A DNA stretch of 23,948 nucleotides, from positions 217,304 through 241,251 of the forward strand of contig PBAR01000001.1 in NCBI GenBank assembly GCA_002718285.1, written 5' to 3'. Positions 16,080 to 23,638 of the stretch are shown in pieces. The notes under the pieces were generated by a model. It was not told where the DNA came from and did no database searches. It worked only from the letters and a program-made list of their open reading frames with translations. Each line of letters begins with the position of its first letter. Within the stretch, counting starts at the first letter, position 1. The stretch is from Fidelibacterota bacterium (GTDB lineage Bacteria > Marinisomatota > Marinisomatia > Marinisomatales > UBA1611). Position numbers and translations under genes: made by a program.

Positions 16080-16766
16080 TTGTCTCTCATATTACTAAAT
16101 AAAATATTTAAAATTTACCATGTTGGCGGAGAAGAAGTTCGGGCTTTGGACGGGGTTGATTTAGATATTAATGAAAATGAATATTTAGCAATTATGGGCC
16201 CATCTGGATCTGGAAAATCAACATTAATGAATATGATTGGTTGCTTAGATACTCCCACATCAGGAGTTTATGAATTTGAAGGAGAAATGGTACAAGATAT
16301 GAATGACACTCAACTTGCTTCTATTAGAAATCGTAAAATTGGGTTTGTATTTCAGACTTTTAATCTGTTGCCAAAGGTCACTGCTCAGCATAACGTTGAG
16401 ATTCCTCTTGTTTATGCAAATATTCGCAAGGAGAAAAGAATTAATATGGCATCAAACGCGCTTGAGAGTGTAGGTCTATCTGATAGAATGTATCACAAAC
16501 CTAATGAGCTTTCTGGTGGTCAAAGACAAAGGGTTGCAATTGCACGTGCATTGGTTAATAATCCATCTATTATTTTAGCGGATGAGCCAACAGGCAATCT
16601 AGATTCAAAAAGTGGAAATGAAATCATGGGAATACTTGATACTCTTCATAGAAAAGGAAATACTATTATTTTGGTAACTCATGAGAATAGTATTGCAAAA
16701 CATGCAAAACGGGTTATTCAATTGTTTGACGGTAAAATAACAGAAGATAGAAACCAGGATTTTTGA
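16080..16766 (+). CDS. macB: MacB-like ABC transporter ATPase subunit (LolD/MacB group)
   Basis: A 228-residue ABC ATPase that hydrolyses ATP to drive the adjacent FtsX-like permeases. Walker A is GPSGSGKS (40-47). The Q-loop region is [12 protein letters not shown] (87-98), the signature [15 protein letters not shown] (144-158), Walker B IILADEP (164-170) and the H-loop VTHEN (199-203). The MacB/LolD character shows in [19 protein letters not shown] and [12 protein letters not shown]. The TTG start at 16080 directly precedes the conserved start of the domain, and the nearby ATG at 16070 is out of frame. This is a stand-alone ATPase: in E. coli MacB the ATPase is fused to the permease, while here they are separate genes. 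Its stop overlaps the next start as TGATG. Confidence 0.95.
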   Translation: MSLILLNKIFKIYHVGGEEVRALDGVDLDINENEYLAIMGPSGSGKSTLMNMIGCLDTPTSGVYEFEGEMVQDMNDTQLASIRNRKIGFVFQTFNLLPKVTAQHNVEIPLVYANIRKEKRINMASNALESVGLSDRMYHKPNELSGGQRQRVAIARALVNNPSIILADEPTGNLDSKSGNEIMGILDTLHRKGNTIILVTHENSIAKHAKRVIQLFDGKITEDRNQDF

Positions 16767-17977
16767 TGTTATCCCTATTTATTGAAAACCTTAGAATATC
16801 CCTATCTTCAGTGTTTGCAAATAAGACACGTTCTCTTCTTACTGCTTTGGGCATAATTATTGGGGTTTTATCCGTTACCTTGATGGGGACACTTATTTCT
16901 GGTTTAGACCGATCTTTTGAAAACAGTATGTCTTGGTTAGGGAAAGACATACTGTATATCAGCAGATGGGAATGGTTTAGCGATATGGATTGGTGGGATG
17001 TTAGGAATAGACCAAAAATGAGATCTGAATATGTTAATAAGATAATGGAGAAATCTAAATATGCTCTGGCAGTAGCCCCAGTAATGCAAAGAGGGGCATC
17101 GTTATCTTATAAAGGGAAAGAGACACTAACAGAAATTTTTGGGACGAATGAAGAATATATGGAAACTATCAGCACTGATATTTCCAGTGGTAGATTTTTT
17201 ACCCGAAGTGAAGATCGGTCTGGATCTAGAGTGACAGTAATTGGGGATGGAATTAAGGAGGCGTTTTTTGGTACTCAGGATCCTATAAATCAATATATTA
17301 AAATTGATAATATGAAATTCAGAGTAATCGGAGTTTTAGAAAAACAGGGGAAATTTCTTGGGCTTTTCAGCGTCGATAAGCAAGCTATCCTTCCATTTGG
17401 TGCATATAAAAGAATTTTTTCGAAACGAGGCTGGATGAGGATTAGTATAAAAGTTCCAGAAGAAAAATTGGATGAAAGCATTGATGAAATTTCATCTGTA
17501 ATGCGGCATATTCGAGGTTTAAAACCCAGTGAAGAAAATGATTTTGCTATTAATCAAACAAAAATATTTGAAAAACAATATAATGCTCTGAAAATAGCCA
17601 TTGGAGGGACAGGCGTTTTTATTACTTTACTTTCACTGATTGTTGGAGGAATCGGAATTATGAATATTATGTTTGTTTCGGTTAAAGAACGAACTAGAGA
17701 GATTGGAGTTAGAAAAGCAATTGGAGCAACTAAAACAATGATTATGTGGCAATTTTTAATGGAAGCGGTAGCTATATGCCTAATTGCTGGATTAATTGGA
17801 GTATTTTTTGCATATATAATTAGTATCTTCATTAATAAGATATTCCCTTCAACGCTTCCTCTTGGTTTATCAATAGCTTCAGTTTTATTAAGTATGATTG
17901 TAGGTGTCATGTCAGGATTGATTCCTTCTTACCGTGCGGCAAACCTTGATCCTATCGATTCCTTGAGATATGAATAA
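16766..17977 (+). CDS. MacB-like ABC permease, FtsX type (first of two)
   Basis: A 403-residue permease with the MacB topology. An N-terminal transmembrane helix (about 25-48, ALGIIIGVLSVTLMG) is followed by a large periplasmic MacB_PCD domain (about 50-270). A C-terminal three-helix FtsX domain follows, including GGIGIMNIMFVSVKERTREI, then GVRKAIGA and IPSYRAANLDPIDSLRYE at the end. I chose ATG 16766 over the preceding TTG 16763 because it forms a TGATG overlap with the ATPase stop. The periplasmic domain should contact the MacA adaptor. The protein probably forms a heterodimer with the next gene's product, powered by the single ATPase. Confidence 0.93.
   Translation: MLSLFIENLRISLSSVFANKTRSLLTALGIIIGVLSVTLMGTLISGLDRSFENSMSWLGKDILYISRWEWFSDMDWWDVRNRPKMRSEYVNKIMEKSKYALAVAPVMQRGASLSYKGKETLTEIFGTNEEYMETISTDISSGRFFTRSEDRSGSRVTVIGDGIKEAFFGTQDPINQYIKIDNMKFRVIGVLEKQGKFLGLFSVDKQAILPFGAYKRIFSKRGWMRISIKVPEEKLDESIDEISSVMRHIRGLKPSEENDFAINQTKIFEKQYNALKIAIGGTGVFITLLSLIVGGIGIMNIMFVSVKERTREIGVRKAIGATKTMIMWQFLMEAVAICLIAGLIGVFFAYIISIFINKIFPSTLPLGLSIASVLLSMIVGVMSGLIPSYRAANLDPIDSLRYE
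17648..17673 (+). repeat. 26-bp identical segment shared by the two FtsX permease genes (copy 1)
   Basis: This segment encodes the start of the C-terminal GIGIMNIM helix and is identical at the DNA level to 18895-18920 in the next gene. Further short identities occur around the FLMEAV codons (from about 17753 and 19000). It is a coding repeat of paralogues, not an independent element. Confidence 0.7.
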
Positions 17978-17979
17978 AT

Positions 17980-19230
17980 ATGGTTAACAGAAATATAAAA
18001 AATGTATTAAAAGAAAGCTTCTGGATGGCTATTGATTCTATCCGAAAAAATAAATTACGTTCTATGCTCACACTTCTGGGAATTACTATTGGCGTATTTT
18101 CTGTAATTGGAGTAATGACAGCAATCCGAACTCTTGAATCATCTATTAAATCAGGTTTAAATGTATTTGCGACTAATACATTTATAGTTCAAAAATATCC
18201 TGAAATTGATTTTGGAGGTCATGGAGATAGGAAATATCGTAATAGAAAAAATATTACCATAGACCAGTATAAAAAACTTAAGGAGAGGGCAAAGCTTCCT
18301 CTTTTGGTCAGCGCTGCTGAAGGTACTTCTGTACGTAAGGTTCAATATAGGGATAAGGAAGTAAAAAATTCTGTTGAGTTATTTGGAGGAGATGATGGTA
18401 CAATCAGGTTTTACAATACCTATATTTCTGAAGGTAGAAACTTCATTCAAGATGATATCCGATATTCTAAAAATGTTTGTGTACTGGGTATGGATGTTGT
18501 CGATATATTATTTCCATTTGAAGACCCTCTATCAAAAAAAATACAAATCAATGGTCTTGATTTCATAGTTATTGGGATTACCGAAAGGCAGGGGGAAGCT
18601 TTTGGCGGGAGTAAAGATAATTTTATTGCGATACCTATTTCTAGCTTTCTCGAAAAATTTTCAAATGAATGGAGTAGCCTTAGAATTCATGTAGAGTCGC
18701 TTTCTGAAGAAGGATATGTTAGAACTATGGATGAAGTTATAGGTCTTTTACGATCTATAAGAAAAGTTCCTCCAGAAATGGATAATGACTTTGAGATTGT
18801 AACCAATACTGCAATGATTGAACAGTTCTCTGGTTTTACAAATGGTGTAAAAATATTTGCCCTTGCTGTTAGCGTTATAGCACTTTTAGTAGCGGGAATC
18901 GGAATTATGAATATTATGTTGGTTTCTGTTACTGAACGTGTTAAGGAGATAGGTGTGCGTAAGGCAATAGGTGCAACAAAGAAAGATATTTTAACACAGT
19001 TTTTAATGGAAGCGGTATTTCTTAGCGAGTTTGGAGGTATTGCAGGAATCATACTAGGTGTAGCTGGTGGTAATTTAGTTGCAGTCTTTTTCAACATTCC
19101 TGCAATTATCCCAATTGACTGGGCTTTTATCGGTCTTTTTGTCTGTTCTGTAATTGGGATTAGTTTTGGGATTTACCCAGCCTGGAGGGCCGCTCAGCTT
19201 GATCCCATTGAATCTTTACGATTTGAATAA
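17980..19230 (+). CDS. MacB-like ABC permease, FtsX type (second of two)
   Basis: A 416-residue paralogue of the preceding permease, starting two bases after its stop. It has an N-terminal helix (about 25-47, SMLTLLGITIGVFSVIGVMT), a periplasmic MacB_PCD domain and three C-terminal helices. The C-terminal block AGIGIMNIMLVSVTERVKEI is followed by GVRKAIGATKKDILTQFLME and ends YPAWRAAQLDPIESLRFE, closely matching the first copy. The extracytoplasmic halves differ much more than the C-terminal halves. This suggests either an old duplication with conserved transmembrane coupling regions or substrate-specific divergence of the periplasmic parts. It closes the efflux operon, as a gap with a small hairpin follows. 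Confidence 0.93.
   Translation: MVNRNIKNVLKESFWMAIDSIRKNKLRSMLTLLGITIGVFSVIGVMTAIRTLESSIKSGLNVFATNTFIVQKYPEIDFGGHGDRKYRNRKNITIDQYKKLKERAKLPLLVSAAEGTSVRKVQYRDKEVKNSVELFGGDDGTIRFYNTYISEGRNFIQDDIRYSKNVCVLGMDVVDILFPFEDPLSKKIQINGLDFIVIGITERQGEAFGGSKDNFIAIPISSFLEKFSNEWSSLRIHVESLSEEGYVRTMDEVIGLLRSIRKVPPEMDNDFEIVTNTAMIEQFSGFTNGVKIFALAVSVIALLVAGIGIMNIMLVSVTERVKEIGVRKAIGATKKDILTQFLMEAVFLSEFGGIAGIILGVAGGNLVAVFFNIPAIIPIDWAFIGLFVCSVIGISFGIYPAWRAAQLDPIESLRFE
18895..18920 (+). repeat. 26-bp identical segment shared by the two FtsX permease genes (copy 2)
   Basis: This is the second copy of the conserved helix-coding segment. Synonymous positions are unchanged across 26 bases, although most of the two genes have diverged strongly. 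Protein conservation explains part of this, and limited gene conversion could explain the rest. Confidence 0.7.
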
Positions 19231-19262
19231 ATTTCCTTTATTTGCAGGCTAGGCTAAATTTC

Positions 19263-19279
19263 AGCATAAAAATTATGCT
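19263..19279 (+). terminator. Small hairpin downstream of the efflux operon (possible terminator)
   Basis: A perfect 7-bp inverted repeat (AGCATAA / TTATGCT, 3-base loop) sits 33 bp after the second permease stop. It is followed by CTTTATATTGATACC, not a clear T-run. The stem is AT-rich and weak, so it is only a possible intrinsic terminator. The surrounding 154-bp gap (19231-19384) must also hold the promoter for kdsB, but I cannot pinpoint it. Confidence 0.3.
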
Positions 19280-19384
19280 CTTTATATTGATACCTTTTTA
19301 ATTATGTTTCTTGTTTCATATGTAAAACAGATAATTTTTTAATCATTATATACAGTTTTTAAAAAGTAAAGAAGATTTATTAAC

Positions 19385-20122
19385 ATGGTAATTGGTGTTA
19401 TTCCAGCAAGACTGGATTCAAAAAGATTCCCAAAAAAAATATTAGCAGATATTGGTGGAAAGCCTATGGTAATTCGTGTGGCAGAACAGGCAGCAAAAGC
19501 TAAAAAACTTGATAAAATAATTATTGCCATTGACGCAAAAGAGACTAAACAAGCACTATCAGAATATAATTTTGATTTAATCCTGACGTCTAAAAAGCAT
19601 GCAACTGGAACTGAAAGGGTTGGTGAGGTTGCTAAAAAGGAATTGGATGCAGAAATTATTATTAATATTCAAGGAGATGAACCATTACTTTCCCCGAAGC
19701 TGATTGATCAATTGGTTGATGTTGTTAATACCCCTAATGTGATGGTGGCAACGATTGTTAGCCGAAAACTCACGGTTACAGATTTATTAGACCCAAATGT
19801 TGTTAAAGCAATCTTAGATGAAAATCAAAATACCAAGGATTTTAAAAGAAATGTGTTTGACATGGAAATTGGTGCCGTTTACCGGCATATTGGTATGTAT
19901 GGTTTCAAACGAAACGCACTTTTTCTTCTAAATAGCCTAAACCCATCAGAAAGGGAACAGAAAAAGTCTTTAGAACAATTCCGTGCGTTAGATCATGGAG
20001 TTTCTATAAAAGCTTTAATTACTGATTGTGAACAAATAGCGGTTGATACACCAGAAGATTTGAGTAAAGTATTAGAAATCATGAATATGGATTTGAATAA
20101 TAAATATAAAATGGATCAATAA
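19385..20122 (+). CDS. kdsB: 3-deoxy-manno-octulosonate cytidylyltransferase (CMP-Kdo synthetase)
   Basis: A 245-residue nucleotidyltransferase that activates Kdo with CTP to CMP-Kdo, the donor for the inner core of LPS. IGVIPARLDSKRFPKKILAD (residues 3-22) is the CTP-binding loop. HATGTERVGEVAKK (75-88) and INIQGDEPLL (95-104) are the diagnostic Kdo-specific and metal-binding blocks. GMYGFKRNALFLLNSLNP and DTPEDLSKVLEI complete the family pattern. The length is normal. Its stop ends directly before the pyrG ATG, so the genes are tightly coupled. The enzyme acts on free Kdo made by KdsA and KdsC, so the missing kdsA further along this operon matters for it. Confidence 0.96.
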   Translation: MVIGVIPARLDSKRFPKKILADIGGKPMVIRVAEQAAKAKKLDKIIIAIDAKETKQALSEYNFDLILTSKKHATGTERVGEVAKKELDAEIIINIQGDEPLLSPKLIDQLVDVVNTPNVMVATIVSRKLTVTDLLDPNVVKAILDENQNTKDFKRNVFDMEIGAVYRHIGMYGFKRNALFLLNSLNPSEREQKKSLEQFRALDHGVSIKALITDCEQIAVDTPEDLSKVLEIMNMDLNNKYKMDQ

Positions 20123-21754
20123 ATGAGTGCTGCTAAGTCAACTAAATATATTTTTGTTCTGGGTGGTGTTATGTCTGGCCTAGGGAAAGGGATTGCAGCT
20201 TCTTCTATTGGATATTTATTAAAAAATACAGGAGTAAAGGTTACAATTTTAAAACTGGATCCTTATCTTAATGTGGATCCTGGGACAATGAATCCTTATC
20301 AGCATGGTGAAGTTTTTGTATTAGATGATGGTTCTGAAACCGATCTGGATCTTGGTCATTATGAGCGGTTTATCGATATCAATATGACAAAAAATAATAA
20401 TGCAACAGCAGGACAAGTATATAGTACTGTTTTGGAAAGAGAGCGAAAAGGTGAGTATCTAGGTCAAACTGTGCAGGTCATTCCCCATGTTACAGATGAG
20501 ATTATTAACCGAATTAAAAATGTTAATCAATCTAAAAAATATGATGTAGTTATTTGCGAAGTTGGAGGAACTGTAGGAGATATTGAAAGTCTTCCATTTA
20601 TGGAAGCTATACGGCAATTATCCTTGGAAACAGGATATCATAACCATTTGATTGTTCATGTAACACTTCTTCCATATGTAAAAGCTAGTGGGGAATTAAA
20701 AACTAAGCCTACCCAACATTCAGTTATGAAACTACGAGAAATTGGTTTATCTCCAGATATCATATTTTGCCGTTCTGAGAATGAAATTGAAAAATCCGTT
20801 CGGAATAAAATAGCTCTTTTCTGTAATGTCCAACCTGATCATGTAATAGTAGGTAAAGATGTGCCGAGTATTTATGAAGTTCCGCTAGTTATGCACCAAC
20901 AGAATACTGGGCGTTTGATCAGCGATCGTCTTAAAATTGGTAAAAAATCTGATTTAAGTAATTTAAAGAAATTTATCCATCACTTTAAAAACCCTTCAAA
21001 AGAAGTAACCATCGCTATGTGCGGAAAGTATACAGAGCTACTTGATTCTTATAAGAGTGTTTTGGAGGCTTTTATTCATTCTGGAGTAGAAAATAGTGCT
21101 CGAGTAAATTTGAAATGGATAAAAACTGAAAAAATAAAGAATGAAGAAAAAGGAAAAAGTGAATTTAAAGATGTTGATGGAATTTTATTGCTCCCTGGTT
21201 TCGGTTCTCGTGGAGGAGAGGGTAAGATTTTTTGTGCAGAGTATGCAAGGGCGAACAAGTTACCATTTTTAGGTATATGCTTGGGTCTTCAATGTGCAGT
21301 AATTGCTTTTGCGAGAAATGTATGTGGATTAAAAGATGCTAATTCTACTGAGTTTAATAAAAAAACGAAATATCCTGTTATTGATCTTATGGAATCACAA
21401 AGAGCAATTAAAATAAAAGGCGGCACTATGCGATTAGGTTCCTATGAATGTAAGATTAAAACTGGGACTAAAACCTATGCATCTTATCGGAAAAAAATAG
21501 TTTCTGAGCGACATCGTCATAGATATGAGGTAAATAATCGTTACCGAAAAAAATTAGAAAAAAATGGGTTGGTCTTTTCTGGTATAAATGAAGATCTTGG
21601 TGTGGTAGAAATTATTGAAATACCAAATCACCCTTGGTTTGTTGCGGGACAGTTTCATCCTGAATTAAAAAGTAGAATAAATAAAGCACATCCTTTATTT
21701 CGAAATTTTATTAAAGCGGCAGTTGATTATAGAATGAGGAAAACTGATTCATGA
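20123..21754 (+). CDS. pyrG: CTP synthase
   Basis: A 543-residue glutamine-hydrolysing CTP synthase that converts UTP to CTP. The synthetase half starts KYIFVLGGVMSGLGKGIAAS with its phosphate-binding loop, and DPYLNVDPGTMNPYQHGEVF binds Mg-ATP and UTP. The glutaminase half has LLPGFGSRGGEGK (oxyanion region), LGICLGLQ with the catalytic Cys386, and the His512-Pro-Glu514 dyad in GQFHPEL. These match the usual catalytic triad, so the enzyme is expected to be active. CTP is the co-substrate of KdsB, and pyrG is often next to the kds genes. The stop overlaps the start of the kdsA remnant as ATGA. Confidence 0.98.
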   Translation: MSAAKSTKYIFVLGGVMSGLGKGIAASSIGYLLKNTGVKVTILKLDPYLNVDPGTMNPYQHGEVFVLDDGSETDLDLGHYERFIDINMTKNNNATAGQVYSTVLERERKGEYLGQTVQVIPHVTDEIINRIKNVNQSKKYDVVICEVGGTVGDIESLPFMEAIRQLSLETGYHNHLIVHVTLLPYVKASGELKTKPTQHSVMKLREIGLSPDIIFCRSENEIEKSVRNKIALFCNVQPDHVIVGKDVPSIYEVPLVMHQQNTGRLISDRLKIGKKSDLSNLKKFIHHFKNPSKEVTIAMCGKYTELLDSYKSVLEAFIHSGVENSARVNLKWIKTEKIKNEEKGKSEFKDVDGILLLPGFGSRGGEGKIFCAEYARANKLPFLGICLGLQCAVIAFARNVCGLKDANSTEFNKKTKYPVIDLMESQRAIKIKGGTMRLGSYECKIKTGTKTYASYRKKIVSERHRHRYEVNNRYRKKLEKNGLVFSGINEDLGVVEIIEIPNHPWFVAGQFHPELKSRINKAHPLFRNFIKAAVDYRMRKTDS

Positions 21755-21846
21755 AAATAGTTAAAGTCGGATCTCTTGAAATCGATGGTGCAGAATTATT
21801 TCTTATAGCAGGTCCGTGTAAAATAATTTTTGATGTGATTCGCTGA
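21751..21846 (+). pseudogene. kdsA: Internally deleted kdsA (Kdo-8-phosphate synthase) remnant
   Basis: A 31-codon ORF exactly where kdsA lies in this conserved gene order (kdsB-pyrG-kdsA-kdsC). It starts ATGA-overlapped with the pyrG stop and ends TGATG-overlapped with the kdsC start, as an intact gene would. Residues 1-23 match the family N-terminus: MKIVKVGSLEIDG and then LFLIAGPC, which is the first conserved phosphoenolpyruvate-region motif of KdsA. The next eight residues, KIIFDVIR and then stop, do not continue into the family's VIES-type sequence and look more like a C-terminal helix. The simplest reading is an in-frame deletion of roughly 240 codons that left both ends. The enzyme would be non-functional. 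It could also be an assembly collapse. The position and the AGPC motif make the identity of the first 23 codons fairly secure, while assigning the last eight to the C-terminus is inference. Confidence 0.75.
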
Positions 21847-22373
21847 TGGTCCATTCTGCAAAAGTAAAAATGGTTATATCAGATGTTGATGGTGTATGGA
21901 CTGATGGTTCTATTTATATTGGTTCTGAAAATAATGAGTTTAAAAAATTTAGCGTTCTAGATGGTGTTGGTGTAGCTATGGCGAGAGCGGCTAAATTACA
22001 TATTGCTCTTTTATCAGGTCGCTATTCTTCAGCTACAGAACACCGGGCTGAAGAATTAAATATATTTGATGTTTGTAATGGAGGTTTAAATAAACTACAT
22101 TTTTACAATAAGCTAAAAAGTAAGTATTCTTTATCTGACGATGAGATTGCTTATATTGGCGATGATCTTATTGATTTACCTGTGATGGAACAGGTTGGAG
22201 TTCCAATAGCTGTTCAAAATGCACATCCAGAGGTGAAGTCTTTAGCGGTTCATACAACGCAATCAATTGGGGGTAATGGAGCATTTCGTGAAGCAATAGA
22301 ATGGGTTATAGATCAAAAAGGTCTAACAACTGAAGTATATAAAATAATGCGGGAGAAAATTTCAGCAATTTGA
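21846..22373 (+). CDS. kdsC: 3-deoxy-D-manno-octulosonate 8-phosphate phosphatase
   Basis: A 175-residue HAD-superfamily phosphatase that releases free Kdo from Kdo-8-phosphate. The nucleophile motif is ISDVDGVWTDGSIYIG (residues 11-26), with the catalytic Asp pair. LLSGRYSSATEHRAEEL (motif II region) and YIGDDLIDLPVMEQVG (motif IV, with paired Asp) follow, together with the C-terminal GGNGAFREAIEWVI. The cap is tiny, as in the tetrameric KdsC/C0 type. The start at 21846 overlaps the kdsA remnant stop, so translational coupling would normally tie it to KdsA. Length and motifs look complete. Its substrate would only be available if a functional KdsA is encoded elsewhere. Confidence 0.96.
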   Translation: MVHSAKVKMVISDVDGVWTDGSIYIGSENNEFKKFSVLDGVGVAMARAAKLHIALLSGRYSSATEHRAEELNIFDVCNGGLNKLHFYNKLKSKYSLSDDEIAYIGDDLIDLPVMEQVGVPIAVQNAHPEVKSLAVHTTQSIGGNGAFREAIEWVIDQKGLTTEVYKIMREKISAI

Positions 22374-22376
22374 AAA

Positions 22377-22895
22377 ATGAAATATATAATTTCTTTGTTA
22401 TTTTTTATGGCTTTCGGATGTGAACAGAAAGATTTAGTTCACCAGTATTCCAAATTTAGCGGTCCAGATCAGGAAAGTTGGGGGGTTACAATCCTGTTGA
22501 CAAATGAAGGAGTAATGAGGGCTAAAATAAAATCAGGTCATTTGGAAAAGTTTAATGAACGTGAGTTTGTATTATTGGATAGTAATATTATTGCAGATTT
22601 TTTTGATAAAAATGAAAAACATACTTCCCGATTGACCTCTCTCAGTGCAGAAATTAATGAGGGATCAAACAATATGAAGGCATTTGGTCAAGTTATAGCT
22701 GTATCTGACAGTGGAATTTCTTTATATACGGATACCTTAATATGGAATTCGAAAGAAGAGAAAATGACTACCGATGATCCGATCATGTTAACGACAGAAT
22801 TACAAGATACTATCTATGGGATTGGTTTTGAATCAGATTCAAATTTAAAAAACTGGAAAATTCTACAACCTTCGGGTGTAACAAATAGGAAATAG
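22377..22895 (+). CDS. lptC: LPS export protein LptC-like lipoprotein
   Basis: A 172-residue protein with a lipoprotein-type signal. Residues 1-14 are hydrophobic and end in AFGC, so Cys15 is the likely lipidated residue. The rest is a beta-jellyroll-like repeat, with LTNEGVMRAKIKSGHLEKFN, LSAEINEGSNNMKAFGQVIA and LIWNSKEEKMTTDDPIMLTT, matching LptC/YrbK (a KVxx and WxxxxxxxxxxxxxVxL pattern). LptC normally bridges the LptBFG ABC transporter to LptA in the periplasm. The identification rests mostly on these repeats and on its place between kdsC and lptB. E. coli LptC has a transmembrane anchor, while here lipidation appears to replace it. It is three bases after kdsC. Confidence 0.85.
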   Translation: MKYIISLLFFMAFGCEQKDLVHQYSKFSGPDQESWGVTILLTNEGVMRAKIKSGHLEKFNEREFVLLDSNIIADFFDKNEKHTSRLTSLSAEINEGSNNMKAFGQVIAVSDSGISLYTDTLIWNSKEEKMTTDDPIMLTTELQDTIYGIGFESDSNLKNWKILQPSGVTNRK

Positions 22896-22897
22896 AT

Positions 22898-23638
22898 TTG
22901 AATAATCGCCACCAGTTACTGATTGCTAAAAACTTATTTAAAAAATATGGAAAAAGAATGGTTGTCAGAGATATAGATGTTTCTGTAGCAAGGGGAGAGA
23001 TTGTTGGCCTCTTGGGTCCAAACGGAGCTGGAAAAACCACATCATTTTATATGATAACTGGGATGGTAAAGCCTACGAGTGGCCAGGTATTTCTGGATGA
23101 TACTGAGATTACAAACGATGCAATGTATAAGCGGGCTAGAAAAGGAATTGGATACTTAGCACAGGAACCATCAATTTTTGGGAAGTTATCTGTTGCTAAT
23201 AACCTTAAACTGGTTTTAGAAATGCGCAAAGAACTATCAAAAACACAACAAAATGAAAAATTAAATCTATTATTGGATGATCTATCTATTTCACATTTAA
23301 AAGAAAGTAAAGGGAATACTTTATCAGGAGGAGAAAGAAGAAGAGTGGAAATTGCTAGAAGTCTATGTATGGACCCAGATTTTATTTTATTAGATGAGCC
23401 TTTTGCAGGTGTGGATCCTATCGCAGTAGAGGAGATTCAAGGGATTGTTCATTCTTTAAAACAAAAAGAAATTGGAGTATTAATTACAGATCACAATGTA
23501 AGAGAAACTCTATCTATTACTGATAGATCTTATTTGTTGTTTGACGGGAAAATCTTGAAATCTGGAAGTTCAGAATTTTTGGCAAATGATGATGAAGCGC
23601 GACGGTTATATCTTGGAGAGAAATTCAAACTTAACTGA
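22898..23638 (+). CDS. lptB: LPS export ABC transporter ATP-binding protein LptB
   Basis: A 246-residue ABC ATPase powering LPS extraction through LptFG. Walker A is GPNGAGKTT (40-48). The LptB Q-loop stretch has GIGYLAQEPSIFGKLSVANN, the signature is LSGGERRRVEIARSL (142-156), Walker B is FILLDEPFAGVDP (162-174), and the H-loop is in LITDHN (195-200, His199). AQEPSIF and DEPFAGVDPIAVEEIQ are specific to LptB. The TTG start at 22898 is two bases after the lptC stop. A weak AGGA lies about ten bases upstream. No lptA gene intervenes between it and lptC. The stop overlaps the rpoN start as TGATG. Confidence 0.97.
   Translation: MNNRHQLLIAKNLFKKYGKRMVVRDIDVSVARGEIVGLLGPNGAGKTTSFYMITGMVKPTSGQVFLDDTEITNDAMYKRARKGIGYLAQEPSIFGKLSVANNLKLVLEMRKELSKTQQNEKLNLLLDDLSISHLKESKGNTLSGGERRRVEIARSLCMDPDFILLDEPFAGVDPIAVEEIQGIVHSLKQKEIGVLITDHNVRETLSITDRSYLLFDGKILKSGSSEFLANDDEARRLYLGEKFKLN

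Noticed and set aside
17554..17910. 118-codon minus-strand ORF opposite the first FtsX permease, with a similar one at 18687-19097 opposite the second
   Set aside because: Both are antisense shadows of strongly supported genes. They resemble each other only because the sense genes are paralogues.
21749..21850. The 31-codon ORF as a novel small peptide between pyrG and kdsC
   Set aside because: Its first 23 residues match the KdsA N-terminus and it sits exactly in the kdsA slot, so a deleted kdsA is more likely.
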